A stretch of 64,000 bases of DNA from Bacteroidota bacterium (GTDB lineage Bacteria; Bacteroidota; Bacteroidia; 2-12-FULL-35-15): positions 310,001-374,000 of the forward strand of contig JADKIU010000007.1 in NCBI GenBank assembly GCA_016722565.1, given 5' to 3'. Made by a program: the position numbers and the translations under genes. The first letter of the stretch is position 1; every line of letters begins with the position of its first letter. Below, one piece after another: positions 53,792-63,443 of the stretch. The notes under the pieces are model-generated. The model was not told the DNA's origin and did not search any database. It saw only the letters and a list, made by a program, of their open reading frames with translations.

Positions 53792-55342
53792 CTACTTCAT
53801 TCCGGCAGTTTCTTCTACAATCACTCTAAATGGTACACGTTGCACCTTGCTTTCTGCCCAAGCAATAAAATCAAAATACTCAAAGGCAGCCCGCTCAAAT
53901 GAATCTGATTTTAATTCAATCAATGCCGTTTTTAACTCTTTATAATATTTATTCTGCTCCTCTCGCTTTGTGGTTTTTAAAATCTTACCAATGAACTCCA
54001 TAAATACCGTTTCAAATTTATAAACGCGCTTACGAGAGCTTAAATAACGATAAACACTCTTAAAAGCATGCGGAACAAAATCATCGTGTTTTAACTCTAT
54101 ATGAATAATTAAACTCATAATTTGAGCAAAACAATAGATATTCTCACTCTCCTCAAAATTCGGACTATTCAATAATTTATTAATCCATTTTAATGCTTGA
54201 GAATATTTTTCAGCACCGAAAAACATAGCAGACATTCCAAAATAAAAATAGGTTTCACGCAACTTTGTAAACTTGCCCGGATACTTTGACAACTTCTCCT
54301 CAATTTTAGGAGCCAATTCAATCCCTTTTTCAAACTCTCCTGTTTGCATATAAATCGACAACTCAATACTCGTTGCACTTGAGAATAATTTCACCTCCAA
54401 ATCCTCATTCTTTCCATTTTCAAATTGAACCAAGGCCAAACGCAATTTCTTTAAACTAGCATACACTTCCTTGTACTTCTTTAACTGACTCCCCACATAA
54501 ATTTCATTTGTTAACACCGAAAAATAAATATTTGGCTCCTCTTTAAAAATATCCGGATACGTTTCAATCAGCTGAACATTTTTAACTAAGTTTTCATAAC
54601 TCTTCTTATAATCACCAATACCAAAATAATAGGCGCTATAAATGTGAAAAAACAAGTACCGTGTTTCTGTGGACAAAGCCTTGTCTTCACCTTTCAATAA
54701 GGTATTATCAATAATTTTTTTAAAGCGCAGCAACTCCTCCGAATTTCGAACCTTTCCCTGTGTATTCAAGATGGCAAAAAAACGACTCTTGATATTCCAG
54801 TACTCATTAAAATTGTTGATTTTTTCACTAATCAATTGATCCGCTTCCAGCATTTTTAAAATATCTGCATCGTTCTTTCCTGAATAATTTTCAGTCTCTA
54901 CTAATTTCTTTTCCCACAAACTAATCTCTAACAAGGAAGAATGTCGCTCAAAACGGATAGCTACCTTTTTCGCACTCGACAACATTTTCGCACATTGCTC
55001 ATACAGTGTTTTTTTATACAATATTTCTGCGCAATGCAAATCTCTTTTCAATTGAGCATCAATTGAACTTCCAGAATGAAATGCAGTTAAACTATTCATC
55101 ACAACATCGTATAACCTGGCCTTGGTAATTGAAAATTTATTGATAAAGGATTCTTTTTTAAATTGTTTTAAAAGAGCTGCTTCATCATATTCCTTTTGCT
55201 TGTCGATTGCTTCGAACAAAATCACATAATTATTCTTTTCACCGATGGTATGGCGGGAAGCATATAAACTAAAATATCGTTTCTCCGATTTATTGAGTGA
55301 TTTTATCAGTTTGAACAAATGATCTGAAGCTACGTTTGACAT
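53792..55342 (-). CDS. Conserved helical cytosolic protein of unknown function
   Basis: The ATG at 55342 (MSNVASDHLFKLIKSLNKSEKRYFSLYASRH) is used; an upstream frame to 55387 only adds an unlikely N-tail. The 516-residue protein has no signal peptide and no lasting hydrophobic segment. It is rich in Lys, Glu and Leu, with the regular alpha-helix hairpins expected for a TPR-like solenoid ('LLFEAIDKQKEYDEAALLKQFKKESF', 'LHCAEILYKKTLYEQCAKMLSSAKKVA', 'YFHIYSAYYFGIGDYKKSYENLVKNVQL', 'FGMSAMFFGAEKYSQALKWINKLL'). I recall the same N-terminal pattern in other Bacteroidota but know no function. It is transcribed alone. Confidence 0.8.
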   Translation of the reverse strand: MSNVASDHLFKLIKSLNKSEKRYFSLYASRHTIGEKNNYVILFEAIDKQKEYDEAALLKQFKKESFINKFSITKARLYDVVMNSLTAFHSGSSIDAQLKRDLHCAEILYKKTLYEQCAKMLSSAKKVAIRFERHSSLLEISLWEKKLVETENYSGKNDADILKMLEADQLISEKINNFNEYWNIKSRFFAILNTQGKVRNSEELLRFKKIIDNTLLKGEDKALSTETRYLFFHIYSAYYFGIGDYKKSYENLVKNVQLIETYPDIFKEEPNIYFSVLTNEIYVGSQLKKYKEVYASLKKLRLALVQFENGKNEDLEVKLFSSATSIELSIYMQTGEFEKGIELAPKIEEKLSKYPGKFTKLRETYFYFGMSAMFFGAEKYSQALKWINKLLNSPNFEESENIYCFAQIMSLIIHIELKHDDFVPHAFKSVYRYLSSRKRVYKFETVFMEFIGKILKTTKREEQNKYYKELKTALIELKSDSFERAAFEYFDFIAWAESKVQRVPFRVIVEETAGMK

Positions 55343-55725
55343 GTATATTAATAAGATAAATAATTTTGAAACGAATTCAACAAACAATGTCTATTCACCA
55401 TTTTTTATATTCCTACCTCCAACCCAAAGAGTAAATATTTGCCTTTATTTTTAATACTTACAAAGATTAAATTCACTAGACATATATCTAAATTACTTAC
55501 AATTTATGAGATATCATAGGATATTGATGAATATTTTAAACTAAAAATGAACATTAGACATGTATATATATCAGAAAAATCGAAAAAGAGGTTCACGTGT
55601 ATACTTTTAAAACACAACTATTCAACAATATCAATACATAGAGACACATAACAAAGAATTAGACATATATACTATTAACCGAATCCCTAAATTTTACCCC
55701 TTGTTTCTACCATAGCTTTGTACCA
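55343..55725. other. AT-rich divergent intergenic region with TAGACATATAT-type repeats
   Basis: Three similar words, TAGACATATAT (55477-55487), TAGACATGTATATATAT (55555-55571) and TAGACATATAT (55660-55670), and a weaker TTGACATGTATATT (55335) lie in this gap at roughly 80-140 bp intervals. A -7-like TAGCTTTG at 55713-55720 lies just before the second RNA element. No gene is seen. Confidence 0.45.
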
Positions 55726-55799
55726 GTTAAATGCTTTGGCTCGGCTTGTTGCATGAAACATGGGGATGTTGTTCGGCAACAAGCTAAGCTAGGGCTAAC
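55726..55799 (+). ncRNA. Candidate structured RNA element, copy 2 (ACATGGGGATGTTGTT core)
   Basis: The core is at 55758-55773. The enclosing stem GCTTGTTGC/GCAACAAGC (55744-55752/55776-55784) is perfect; GGCT/AGCT (55738-55741/55787-55790) and GTTA/TAAC (55726-55729/55796-55799) extend it. The downstream tail CTAACTAAAAAAGACAAAG parallels TTAACTCAAAAAGAAAAC after copy 1. Transcription from the TAGCTTTG box would start at about the first base of the element. It forms the leader of the LRR gene at 55936. Confidence 0.55.
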
Positions 55800-55935
55800 T
55801 AAAAAAGACAAAGAAACAACCACTAATGACAAAAAGAGAACCGCTTAATAGTTAAGACTCGAATACAACAACTATAAAATTTAAATTCACGTAACACGCC
55901 TACAGAATCATCCCTCCATTATAAAATCAAATGCA

Positions 55936-58900
55936 ATGAAAAAATATACGCTTATCATCCTTCTCGCTATTGTGAGCTTTTCTTTAAAAGCGCAATCTTA
56001 TGTAACCATCCCCGATTCAGGCTTTGTTTATTGGTTAACAGTAAACATCCCATCGGCCATGGTAGGTAACCAGATGGATACAAGTAACGCAGCCATCACA
56101 AACTTAACTGCAATGGATGTCTCCTCAAAATGTATTAAAGATTTAAATGGTATTCAATACTTTACTTCTTTGAAAAATTTAAATTGTACAAATAATAAAA
56201 TTGATACTTTATTAAATTTACCTGATTCATTACAATCACTTATCTGTGGAGCAAATTGGTTGACATTTATAATGGAACTTCCAGATTCGGTAACCTATTT
56301 TGATTGCACCCAAAACCAATTAGACAGCTTACCGCCCTTACCAATAAATTTAGTTTATTTCGATTGTCATAATAATTCTTTGAGAAGCTTACCTACTTTA
56401 CCTAATTCGTTACTTTATTTTGATTGCTCAGGTAACCAATTAACAAGCTTACCTAGTTTACCATCATTTTTACCCAAATTAAATTGTGCAGAAAATCAAC
56501 TTACAAACCTTCCATTGCTACCCAATACAATTACATCTATTTATTGTGAAAACAATTATTTAGATAGTTTACCCACATTACCTTTGACTTTAGATACTTT
56601 AAGTTGTGGTTATAATCAACTAACAAGCCTTCCATCACTACCAAATTCAATAACTGATTTGGAATGTTACTATAATCAACTGACAAGTTTACCATCTTTA
56701 CCATCTTCTTTGATAACCTTAGTTTGTGGAGGCAACTTATTAACTAGTCTTCCAACATTACCAAGCTCACTTGTAACATTAAAATGTTACTCAAATCAAT
56801 TAACAATCTTACCGGCTTTGGCTGGCACACTTTCTTTCTTAGATTGTAGCAGCAACTTAATTACTAATCTACCTGCTTTAGCTGGCTCGTTAACTTATTT
56901 AGATTGTAGTATCAATCAGATTACTAACCTTCCTGCATTAACCGGTTTAATTCAATACATCAATTGTTCAAATAATTTTTTGACACTTCTACCTACTTTA
57001 CCAGGATCATTAGCACACCTAAATTGCGCCTATAATTCCTTGATCGATTTACCCGTGCTGCCAAGTGCACTTTCTTTTTTAGATTGTTCCTATACATCAT
57101 TAGATAGTCTTCCGGTATTACCAAGCTCGCTTGTCCACCTAGATTGTTCAAACAATTCTCTTACAAATCTTCCTGTCTCAATAAATTCTGTTAGTGAATT
57201 ATTCTGTCAAAACAACCTTTTAACTAGTCTTCCAATATTGTCAAACTCAATGTATGCATTAGTATGCAGCAACAATAATATTAATTGCTTTGAAGAATTT
57301 CCAACAACACTATTTTGGTTTGATATTTCAAATAACCCAATTGCCTGTTTACCTAATTATATCCCTGCTATGGATGCAGCAATTTTATTGTTCCCATTGT
57401 GCATCACCGGTGATTTAATAAACAATCCATTTGGTTGCACAGGAGCTGAAGGTGTTGTAGGCTATACCTACACCGATATGAATTCAAATTGTATGAAAGA
57501 TACATTGGACGGAAATCTTACAAATATCCCAGTACAACTTTTCGATAGCACAGGAACATATTTAGGCCAAACGTATACTGCAATAAATGGAGTGTATCAC
57601 TTTCCCGAATCAATGGGAACTTATGAAGTTCGGGTTGACACAACTGGAATGCCCATTAGCCCGCAATGTTCTAGTCCAGGTATCGATTCCGTTGTTACGC
57701 TAACAACATTAAATCCATTAATAGCAAATGTAAATTTTGATTTCAATTGCAAACCAGGGTTTGATGTTGGGGTAAGATCAATTGCTCATTGTGGTTTGGT
57801 TTTTCCAGGACAAACCCATGATTTAAGAATAGATGCCGGAGACATGACACAGTGGTATAATATGGCTTGTGCTGCTGGTATTAGCGGACAAGTGCAATTG
57901 ACAATTACCGGACCAGTGACTTATAGTGGTCCAATATTAGGTGCATTAACACCAAGTATTTCCGGTTCAACATATACTTATTCTATTTCAAATTTTGCTT
58001 CCATCATCAATACTCAAGCTTTTGGGTTACACCTTACAGTTGATCCAACAGCTGGAAGTGGGAACCAAATTTGTGTTGATATCAATGTTACTCCTATTGG
58101 GGGAGATAGCGATACAACTAATAATTCATTTATTTTTTGTTACGAAGTTGTTAATTCACATGACCCAAACATGAAGGAAACTTACCCAGAGGAAATTCCA
58201 TTAAATTATACAGATTGGTTAACATACACTATACACTTTCAAAACACAGGCTCTGCTCCTGCTATCAATATCAATTTGAGAGACACATTAGACAATCTTC
58301 TTGACCTTTCTACTTTTGAAGTTATTGGTTACAGTCATCAAAATCATGTTATGCTAAATGGAAATGCATTAGCAATTCAATTTCCAAACATCTATCTAGC
58401 AGATAGCACATCCAGCTTAGATAGTTCAAAAGGTTTTTTCCAATATCGTATAAAACCTTTGCCGGGTCTCTCTTGTGGAAACGAAATTCATAATACGGCT
58501 TCCATCTATTTTGATTTCAATGATCCTATTCTGACGAATACAACAACCAATTCTGCTCCAAAATCGCCAGAAGCAATAGCAATAAGCGATACTACAATTT
58601 GCCATTCGAGTTCAATTGCTTTCAATATTAGTTCAATTGGAAATACAATAAATTGGTATGATGCTACTAATACTTTGATTAATGTCGGAAATACTTACAT
58701 CATGAATAATATAAATGCAAATACCACAATTTATACACAGATAGTAACATCGAGCGGATGCTCAAGTAGTTTTGAACCCATTAACATTTCTGTTCTCCCG
58801 CTCCCTTCATCACCTATTTTGTCTTTAAATGACACGCTGTGTTATACGGATTCATTGTCTCTATCAGCATCTACTGTTGCGGGATGGAATTATAATTGGA

Positions 58901-59763
58901 GTGGTCCATCAGGATTCATTTCTTCAATGGAAGATCCTTATTTAGACTCCCTTTCTTCCCAAAATAATAGTGGGACGTATAGCTTATATATTTCAAATGG
59001 TCAATGTGTAAGCGATACAGCTGCAATATACATTCAGATCGACTCCTTACCTCAAATTTTTGTAACTAACAATCCTTACATCTGTTTGGGTGATAGCATA
59101 GACTTACATGCAACAGGAAACTTAAACAACATTGTTTGGGGAACGGGAGAAACAAATCAATACATATTTGTTAAACCAACACAAACAACATTGTATACTG
59201 TAAATGGATCCAACTCTTGTGGCTCTGTTACACAAAACATTATTGTCACTGTCCACACACCACCCAATGCAATTGCATCCGATGCTGTTTTAATACACGG
59301 AGAGAATGCACAATTAAATGCATCCGGTGGAACTAACTATTATTGGTATCCCGACAATGGATTGAGCTGCTCGGATTGTTCAAATCCTAGCATATCAATT
59401 ACACAAGATCAATATTATTCTGTTATTGTAACAGATGCAAATGGATGCAGTGATACAGCAAAGGTTTTTGTTAAAGTAGTGGAAGAAACCAATACGGTTT
59501 ATATTCCAAATTCATTTACTCCAAATAATGATGGATTAAATGATGAGTTTAAAATAACTGGAAAGAACATTAATAATGCACACACAATTATTTATGGTCG
59601 ATTAGGTGATATTGTTTTTGAGTCCAGTGACATGAACGCTGGATGGGATGGAACATATAAAGATAATAGTATAAATCCATGGGTATTTATTTATTTGATT
59701 CAAGTAACATTTAATGATGGAGAAGTAAAAAAATATAAAGGAACAGTAACATTGGTTAAGTAA
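55936..59763 (+). CDS. Leucine-rich-repeat surface protein with T9SS type B sorting domain
   Basis: The 1275-residue protein has a signal peptide (...VSFSLKAQ). About 18 leucine-rich repeats of about 21 residues follow (residues about 80-475), pattern 'LPxLPxSLxxLxCxxNxLTx'. They carry a Cys or Asn ladder ('LTSLPSLPSSLITLVCGGNL'), and the short two-proline form is like that of YopM/IpaH. An SdrD-B-like domain follows at about 505-575 ('VVGYTYTDMNSNCMKDTLDG'), then DUF11-like conserved repeats ('YTIHFQNTGSAPAININLRDT'), Ig-like segments, and the type B sorting domain at about 1187-1275 ('VYIPNSFTPNNDGLNDEFKI'). It is probably an exposed adhesin or recognition protein. The LRR segment has strong DNA-level repetition and may vary in copy number. 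Confidence 0.92.
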   Translation: MKKYTLIILLAIVSFSLKAQSYVTIPDSGFVYWLTVNIPSAMVGNQMDTSNAAITNLTAMDVSSKCIKDLNGIQYFTSLKNLNCTNNKIDTLLNLPDSLQSLICGANWLTFIMELPDSVTYFDCTQNQLDSLPPLPINLVYFDCHNNSLRSLPTLPNSLLYFDCSGNQLTSLPSLPSFLPKLNCAENQLTNLPLLPNTITSIYCENNYLDSLPTLPLTLDTLSCGYNQLTSLPSLPNSITDLECYYNQLTSLPSLPSSLITLVCGGNLLTSLPTLPSSLVTLKCYSNQLTILPALAGTLSFLDCSSNLITNLPALAGSLTYLDCSINQITNLPALTGLIQYINCSNNFLTLLPTLPGSLAHLNCAYNSLIDLPVLPSALSFLDCSYTSLDSLPVLPSSLVHLDCSNNSLTNLPVSINSVSELFCQNNLLTSLPILSNSMYALVCSNNNINCFEEFPTTLFWFDISNNPIACLPNYIPAMDAAILLFPLCITGDLINNPFGCTGAEGVVGYTYTDMNSNCMKDTLDGNLTNIPVQLFDSTGTYLGQTYTAINGVYHFPESMGTYEVRVDTTGMPISPQCSSPGIDSVVTLTTLNPLIANVNFDFNCKPGFDVGVRSIAHCGLVFPGQTHDLRIDAGDMTQWYNMACAAGISGQVQLTITGPVTYSGPILGALTPSISGSTYTYSISNFASIINTQAFGLHLTVDPTAGSGNQICVDINVTPIGGDSDTTNNSFIFCYEVVNSHDPNMKETYPEEIPLNYTDWLTYTIHFQNTGSAPAININLRDTLDNLLDLSTFEVIGYSHQNHVMLNGNALAIQFPNIYLADSTSSLDSSKGFFQYRIKPLPGLSCGNEIHNTASIYFDFNDPILTNTTTNSAPKSPEAIAISDTTICHSSSIAFNISSIGNTINWYDATNTLINVGNTYIMNNINANTTIYTQIVTSSGCSSSFEPINISVLPLPSSPILSLNDTLCYTDSLSLSASTVAGWNYNWSGPSGFISSMEDPYLDSLSSQNNSGTYSLYISNGQCVSDTAAIYIQIDSLPQIFVTNNPYICLGDSIDLHATGNLNNIVWGTGETNQYIFVKPTQTTLYTVNGSNSCGSVTQNIIVTVHTPPNAIASDAVLIHGENAQLNASGGTNYYWYPDNGLSCSDCSNPSISITQDQYYSVIVTDANGCSDTAKVFVKVVEETNTVYIPNSFTPNNDGLNDEFKITGKNINNAHTIIYGRLGDIVFESSDMNAGWDGTYKDNSINPWVFIYLIQVTFNDGEVKKYKGTVTLVK

Positions 59764-59822
59764 GTAAACATGGCTATTAAAAATAGGAGTCGCAAATACT
59801 TCTGTAATCAAACAAATTTTTT

Positions 59823-59915
59823 ATGTGCAATATTTCCGAATTAGAAAATGGCTTGTATTTAATAAGTGTAACGGATGGCACAACATCCATCACCAAACGA
59901 TCTATAAAACAATAA
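59823..59915 (+). pseudogene. Relic of a T9SS type A sorting domain
   Basis: Thirty codons reading 'NISELENGLYLISVTDGTTSITKRSIKQ' with a stop match the last 30 residues of the sorting domains of the next two genes ('NISELESGLYLINVNDGTMNVTKRFVKQ'). The rest of such a protein is missing upstream, where only about 60 non-coding bases separate it from the LRR gene. It looks like the 3' end of a deleted paralog, or the scar of a recombination between sorting domains. Confidence 0.75.
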
Positions 59916-59947
59916 AAATCATCCTCTCACAATAAAATATACATGTT

Positions 59948-61675
59948 ATGAAAAAATTAATTCTAACAATTGCAACAATCACAAGTTTTGTTTCAATGAA
60001 CGCGCAAGTGCCCACAATGTTTGAACACTTAGACATCAACAACATTAAAGCAGAAATAAATTCTGACGGAACGTTCTTTTGGAACCTCACTTCTGGGCAA
60101 TTCGAAGTTCCGCAGGGAAGTGGTGCACATACTATTTATGCAAATGCACTTTGGATTGGAGGATTTGACGCCAGCAACAATTTAAAAATTGCAGGACAAA
60201 CCTACCGTCAAACCGGAACTGATTTTTGGCCGGGACCATTGTCATCAGCAGGCACAACGGATTCCATTACCATGCATGCATTCAATAAAATTTGGAAAAT
60301 AAATCAATGCGATATTGATACCTACATTAGCTGGTTCACATCGGGTGCATCGGGCGCAAATCCAACAGATAGCGCTGCAATGAATACCATTTTAACATGG
60401 CCGGCAACAGGACCTGATGGAGCACCTTTAGCACCTTATGCGGATGTAAATTCAAACGGAATTTATGATCCAACTGCAGGAGATTATCCGCTTATTAAAG
60501 GAGACCAAGCACTCTTTTTTGTGTTCAACGACAAAGGAGGCATTCATACTGAAACCGGAGGCGCTGCAATTGGTTTAGAAATACAAGGAATGGCTTACGC
60601 ATACAGTTGCCCGAATGACAGTGCATTGTACAACACCATTTTTACAAATTTTAAAATCATTAATAAAAGCTCTTTCCTTTTAGATTCAGTATTTGTAGGT
60701 AACTGGACGGATTTTGACATTGGTACTTATGGTGATGATTTCGTTGGTTCGGATGTTACTAGAGGTGCATATTATGGTTACAATGGTGATTCTATTGACG
60801 ATTTTCCTGCTGCAGGTCAAGTTGCTTATGGTGCAAATCCACCGGCACAAGCTGTTACTTTTTTAGCTGGGCCCTATGCTAATCCTAATGGAATAGACGA
60901 TGCCGCTTCATCAACAGTAAATGGAACCAACTATGGAGATGGCATTGTTGACAACGAACGTTTGGGTATGAGTAAGTTTTTGTACTACAATAATGATTTT
61001 ACCGTTACCGGCAATCCATCTACTGCGAATAATTTCTATGATTACATTTCCGGAACTTGGAAAGATGGTACTCCCTTGACATATGGAGGTAACGGTCATT
61101 TAACTGGTGTGGCCTGTGATTATATGTTTCCGGGAACTTCTGACCCATTGGGTTATGGAACAAACATGGTTCCACAAGCACCATGGGATGAAACATCATC
61201 TGGAAATATTCCTTCTGACAGAAGAGGATTGGGATCATTCGGCCCTTTCACCTTTCAAGCAGGTGCAATTCATGAAATTGATTTTGCCTATGTATTCGGA
61301 AGAGCAACATCTGGTGGAAATCTTGCCAGTGTAACCGTTATGCAAGAACGTATCGATAGTGTTCGTCAGAAATTCAACAATGGAATTACCGGTTGTGGTT
61401 GTCCGAGTTTAACCGGAATAACAAATTATGACAACAGCAATTCACTTTCCATCTATCCAAATCCTGCTACTGATAACATCACGATCAGCTTCACCGCTAC
61501 ATCAAAAAATGCTTCGATAAAAATTTACGATGCAAGAGGACGATTGGTAAAAAGCATATCAAATGTAAAATCCGGTGAAACTACTTTCAATATATCTGAA
61601 TTAGAAAGCGGATTGTATTTGATAAATGTGAATGATGGAACCATGAATGTTACAAAGAGATTTGTGAAACAGTAA
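59948..61675 (+). CDS. T9SS type A secreted protein, tandem paralog-tail 1
   Basis: The 575-residue protein has a signal peptide (MKKLILTIATITSFVSMNAQ). The unassigned extracellular region starts 'VPTMFEHLDINNIKAEINSDGTFFWN', a pattern I recall from other Bacteroidota secreted proteins. It has 'GSGAHTIYANALWIGGFDASNNLKIAGQTYR', 'DVNSNGIYDPTAGDYPLIKGDQALFFVFND' (a calcium-like acidic run) and 'FGRATSGGNLASVTVMQERID'. A type A sorting domain follows ('LSIYPNPATDNITISFTATS' to 'TKRFVKQ'). A cell-surface structural or enzymatic role is open. The next gene starts 11 nt after its stop. Confidence 0.85.
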   Translation: MKKLILTIATITSFVSMNAQVPTMFEHLDINNIKAEINSDGTFFWNLTSGQFEVPQGSGAHTIYANALWIGGFDASNNLKIAGQTYRQTGTDFWPGPLSSAGTTDSITMHAFNKIWKINQCDIDTYISWFTSGASGANPTDSAAMNTILTWPATGPDGAPLAPYADVNSNGIYDPTAGDYPLIKGDQALFFVFNDKGGIHTETGGAAIGLEIQGMAYAYSCPNDSALYNTIFTNFKIINKSSFLLDSVFVGNWTDFDIGTYGDDFVGSDVTRGAYYGYNGDSIDDFPAAGQVAYGANPPAQAVTFLAGPYANPNGIDDAASSTVNGTNYGDGIVDNERLGMSKFLYYNNDFTVTGNPSTANNFYDYISGTWKDGTPLTYGGNGHLTGVACDYMFPGTSDPLGYGTNMVPQAPWDETSSGNIPSDRRGLGSFGPFTFQAGAIHEIDFAYVFGRATSGGNLASVTVMQERIDSVRQKFNNGITGCGCPSLTGITNYDNSNSLSIYPNPATDNITISFTATSKNASIKIYDARGRLVKSISNVKSGETTFNISELESGLYLINVNDGTMNVTKRFVKQ

Positions 61676-61686
61676 TATTTTTCAAT

Positions 61687-63414
61687 ATGAAAAAGCTAAT
61701 TATATCTTTAGTTGTTGTTACCACAATTTCAGCAAATACGTTTGCTCAAAATGGTCCAAAACTAAGAAGAATAGAAGGAAAAGGGAATGATGGACAAATA
61801 CTGGATTTCGTTAATGGAATGCATGATAGTATATTGCAAAGTTCTACGAACAAATATGATTTCCCTTTATACGACAATAACAAAGGTCCTGTTTATGTTG
61901 ATATTTACAATCCGGCTTTAACACCGGCAGGAGATTTTGCAATTATTTTTGATGATACAACAACACATTCCATTGCAAATGATTTAACCGATTATTCATC
62001 ACGATGGCACATCGTTCATCTCCCAACCAGTACAACATTTTACAGTGATACAATATTGGGAGTAGACAGCACTCAAGATATTTCAGCATGGGGAATGAAA
62101 ATAAGAACTCGACCAATGGATGACCCTGGAACAAGTCTGTATGCAAATAATGGGTTCTTGGAAGCAACCATGACTTTCGCGAATCCACTTACCCCCTGGC
62201 TAACAGGATTATCGGATGAAGAAGGTATCAATAACAAAAACTGGATTCGTTCAGGTACATCATTAATAGGAAGCCCTCCCGGAAGTTATTTTAGTGATGC
62301 AACAGGGTTAGAAACAGACTCAAGTGAGGCATACGAAAATTCGATCAATGGCACATGGGCACCTTACCGCTTGTGCGCTTATTCAACTCCTCCTTTTACT
62401 GTTTGCAAAGGTGGGCCCGCTTGGCCAACAAACATTTCTTTAAATAAACTAGCCAACATTGCTAGCGTAGATGTGGTCATTACAAGCGATCAAAGTAAAT
62501 GGACACGTTGTCCAGTTATCGAAGAACAAGAATCTACATCACTTGCATTAGGGGGAGCAGAAAAATTATCAATGAGAAATTCTCTTTCTGTCGATAAAAA
62601 TGGCGTTGCAAATTTCCCGTCTGCTCAAAATAGTGACTTCCCAACCGGCATGGGCTGGTTTCCGGGTTATGCAATCAATTTGGAAACAGGCGAACGTCTA
62701 AATATGGCTTTTGGTGAAGACTCCTGGCTCACGACAGAAAATGGATCAGATATGAAATGGAATCCGACTTCTATAATTGATAGTGCTAACGTAATTTTTG
62801 GAGGGAAGCACTATATCTACATTTTCGGGCATAATGGAGATGCGACATTTTCTCCTTCAGACATAGGTCTTCCAAACGGATTAAGAGATATCCCATTATA
62901 CGATCAGGGTGCGGCACTTCATGATCTCTTCATTGCGTCAACAGGTTTTACTGGTAGCGCGGGTATAGCTTATAAAAGCGAAATATATACTGATGCAATG
63001 TGGGTGAATATCCCCTTGCTAAATCCCGGTTATACATTACTGCAAACAGATGTCAATATTCGTTTACGAGTAAGTAAAAAATATCGCCAGTATGCAACGA
63101 ACAATGCGAATGCAAATAATCCAATGTATACATTTAATGCAGGAACTATTATAGGAATTAATGATGTTGACTACAACAATTCTCTTTCCATATATCCCAA
63201 TCCTGCTGCTGATAACATCACGATCAGCTTCACATCTTCATCCAAAAATATTTCCATAAAAATTTACGATGCAAGAGGACGATTGGTAAAAAGCATAAAT
63301 TCGGTAAAATCGGGCGAGAATACGATTCCTTTGAATGAATTGGGAAATGGCTTATATTTGGTTAATGTAGGTGATGGAAAATCATCTGTTACAAAGCGAT
63401 TTGTAAAACAATAA
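61687..63414 (+). CDS. T9SS type A secreted protein, tandem paralog-tail 2
   Basis: The 575-residue protein has a signal peptide (...ISANTFAQ). The body is unrelated to that of the preceding gene ('LRRIEGKGNDGQILDFVNG', 'SRWHIVHLPTSTTFYSDT', 'MDDPGTSLYANNGFLEATMTF', 'MKWNPTSIIDSANVIFGGKHYIYIFGHNGD'). Its type A sorting domain is almost the same as that of its neighbour, including a 42-nt identical DNA stretch. Both surface proteins thus share an exchangeable C-terminal tag. The molecular role is unknown. It lies in a same-strand run with the preceding and following genes and is presumably co-transcribed. Confidence 0.85.
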   Translation: MKKLIISLVVVTTISANTFAQNGPKLRRIEGKGNDGQILDFVNGMHDSILQSSTNKYDFPLYDNNKGPVYVDIYNPALTPAGDFAIIFDDTTTHSIANDLTDYSSRWHIVHLPTSTTFYSDTILGVDSTQDISAWGMKIRTRPMDDPGTSLYANNGFLEATMTFANPLTPWLTGLSDEEGINNKNWIRSGTSLIGSPPGSYFSDATGLETDSSEAYENSINGTWAPYRLCAYSTPPFTVCKGGPAWPTNISLNKLANIASVDVVITSDQSKWTRCPVIEEQESTSLALGGAEKLSMRNSLSVDKNGVANFPSAQNSDFPTGMGWFPGYAINLETGERLNMAFGEDSWLTTENGSDMKWNPTSIIDSANVIFGGKHYIYIFGHNGDATFSPSDIGLPNGLRDIPLYDQGAALHDLFIASTGFTGSAGIAYKSEIYTDAMWVNIPLLNPGYTLLQTDVNIRLRVSKKYRQYATNNANANNPMYTFNAGTIIGINDVDYNNSLSIYPNPAADNITISFTSSSKNISIKIYDARGRLVKSINSVKSGENTIPLNELGNGLYLVNVGDGKSSVTKRFVKQ

Positions 63415-63443
63415 AATCACTCCTTCACATAATAATTACAACA

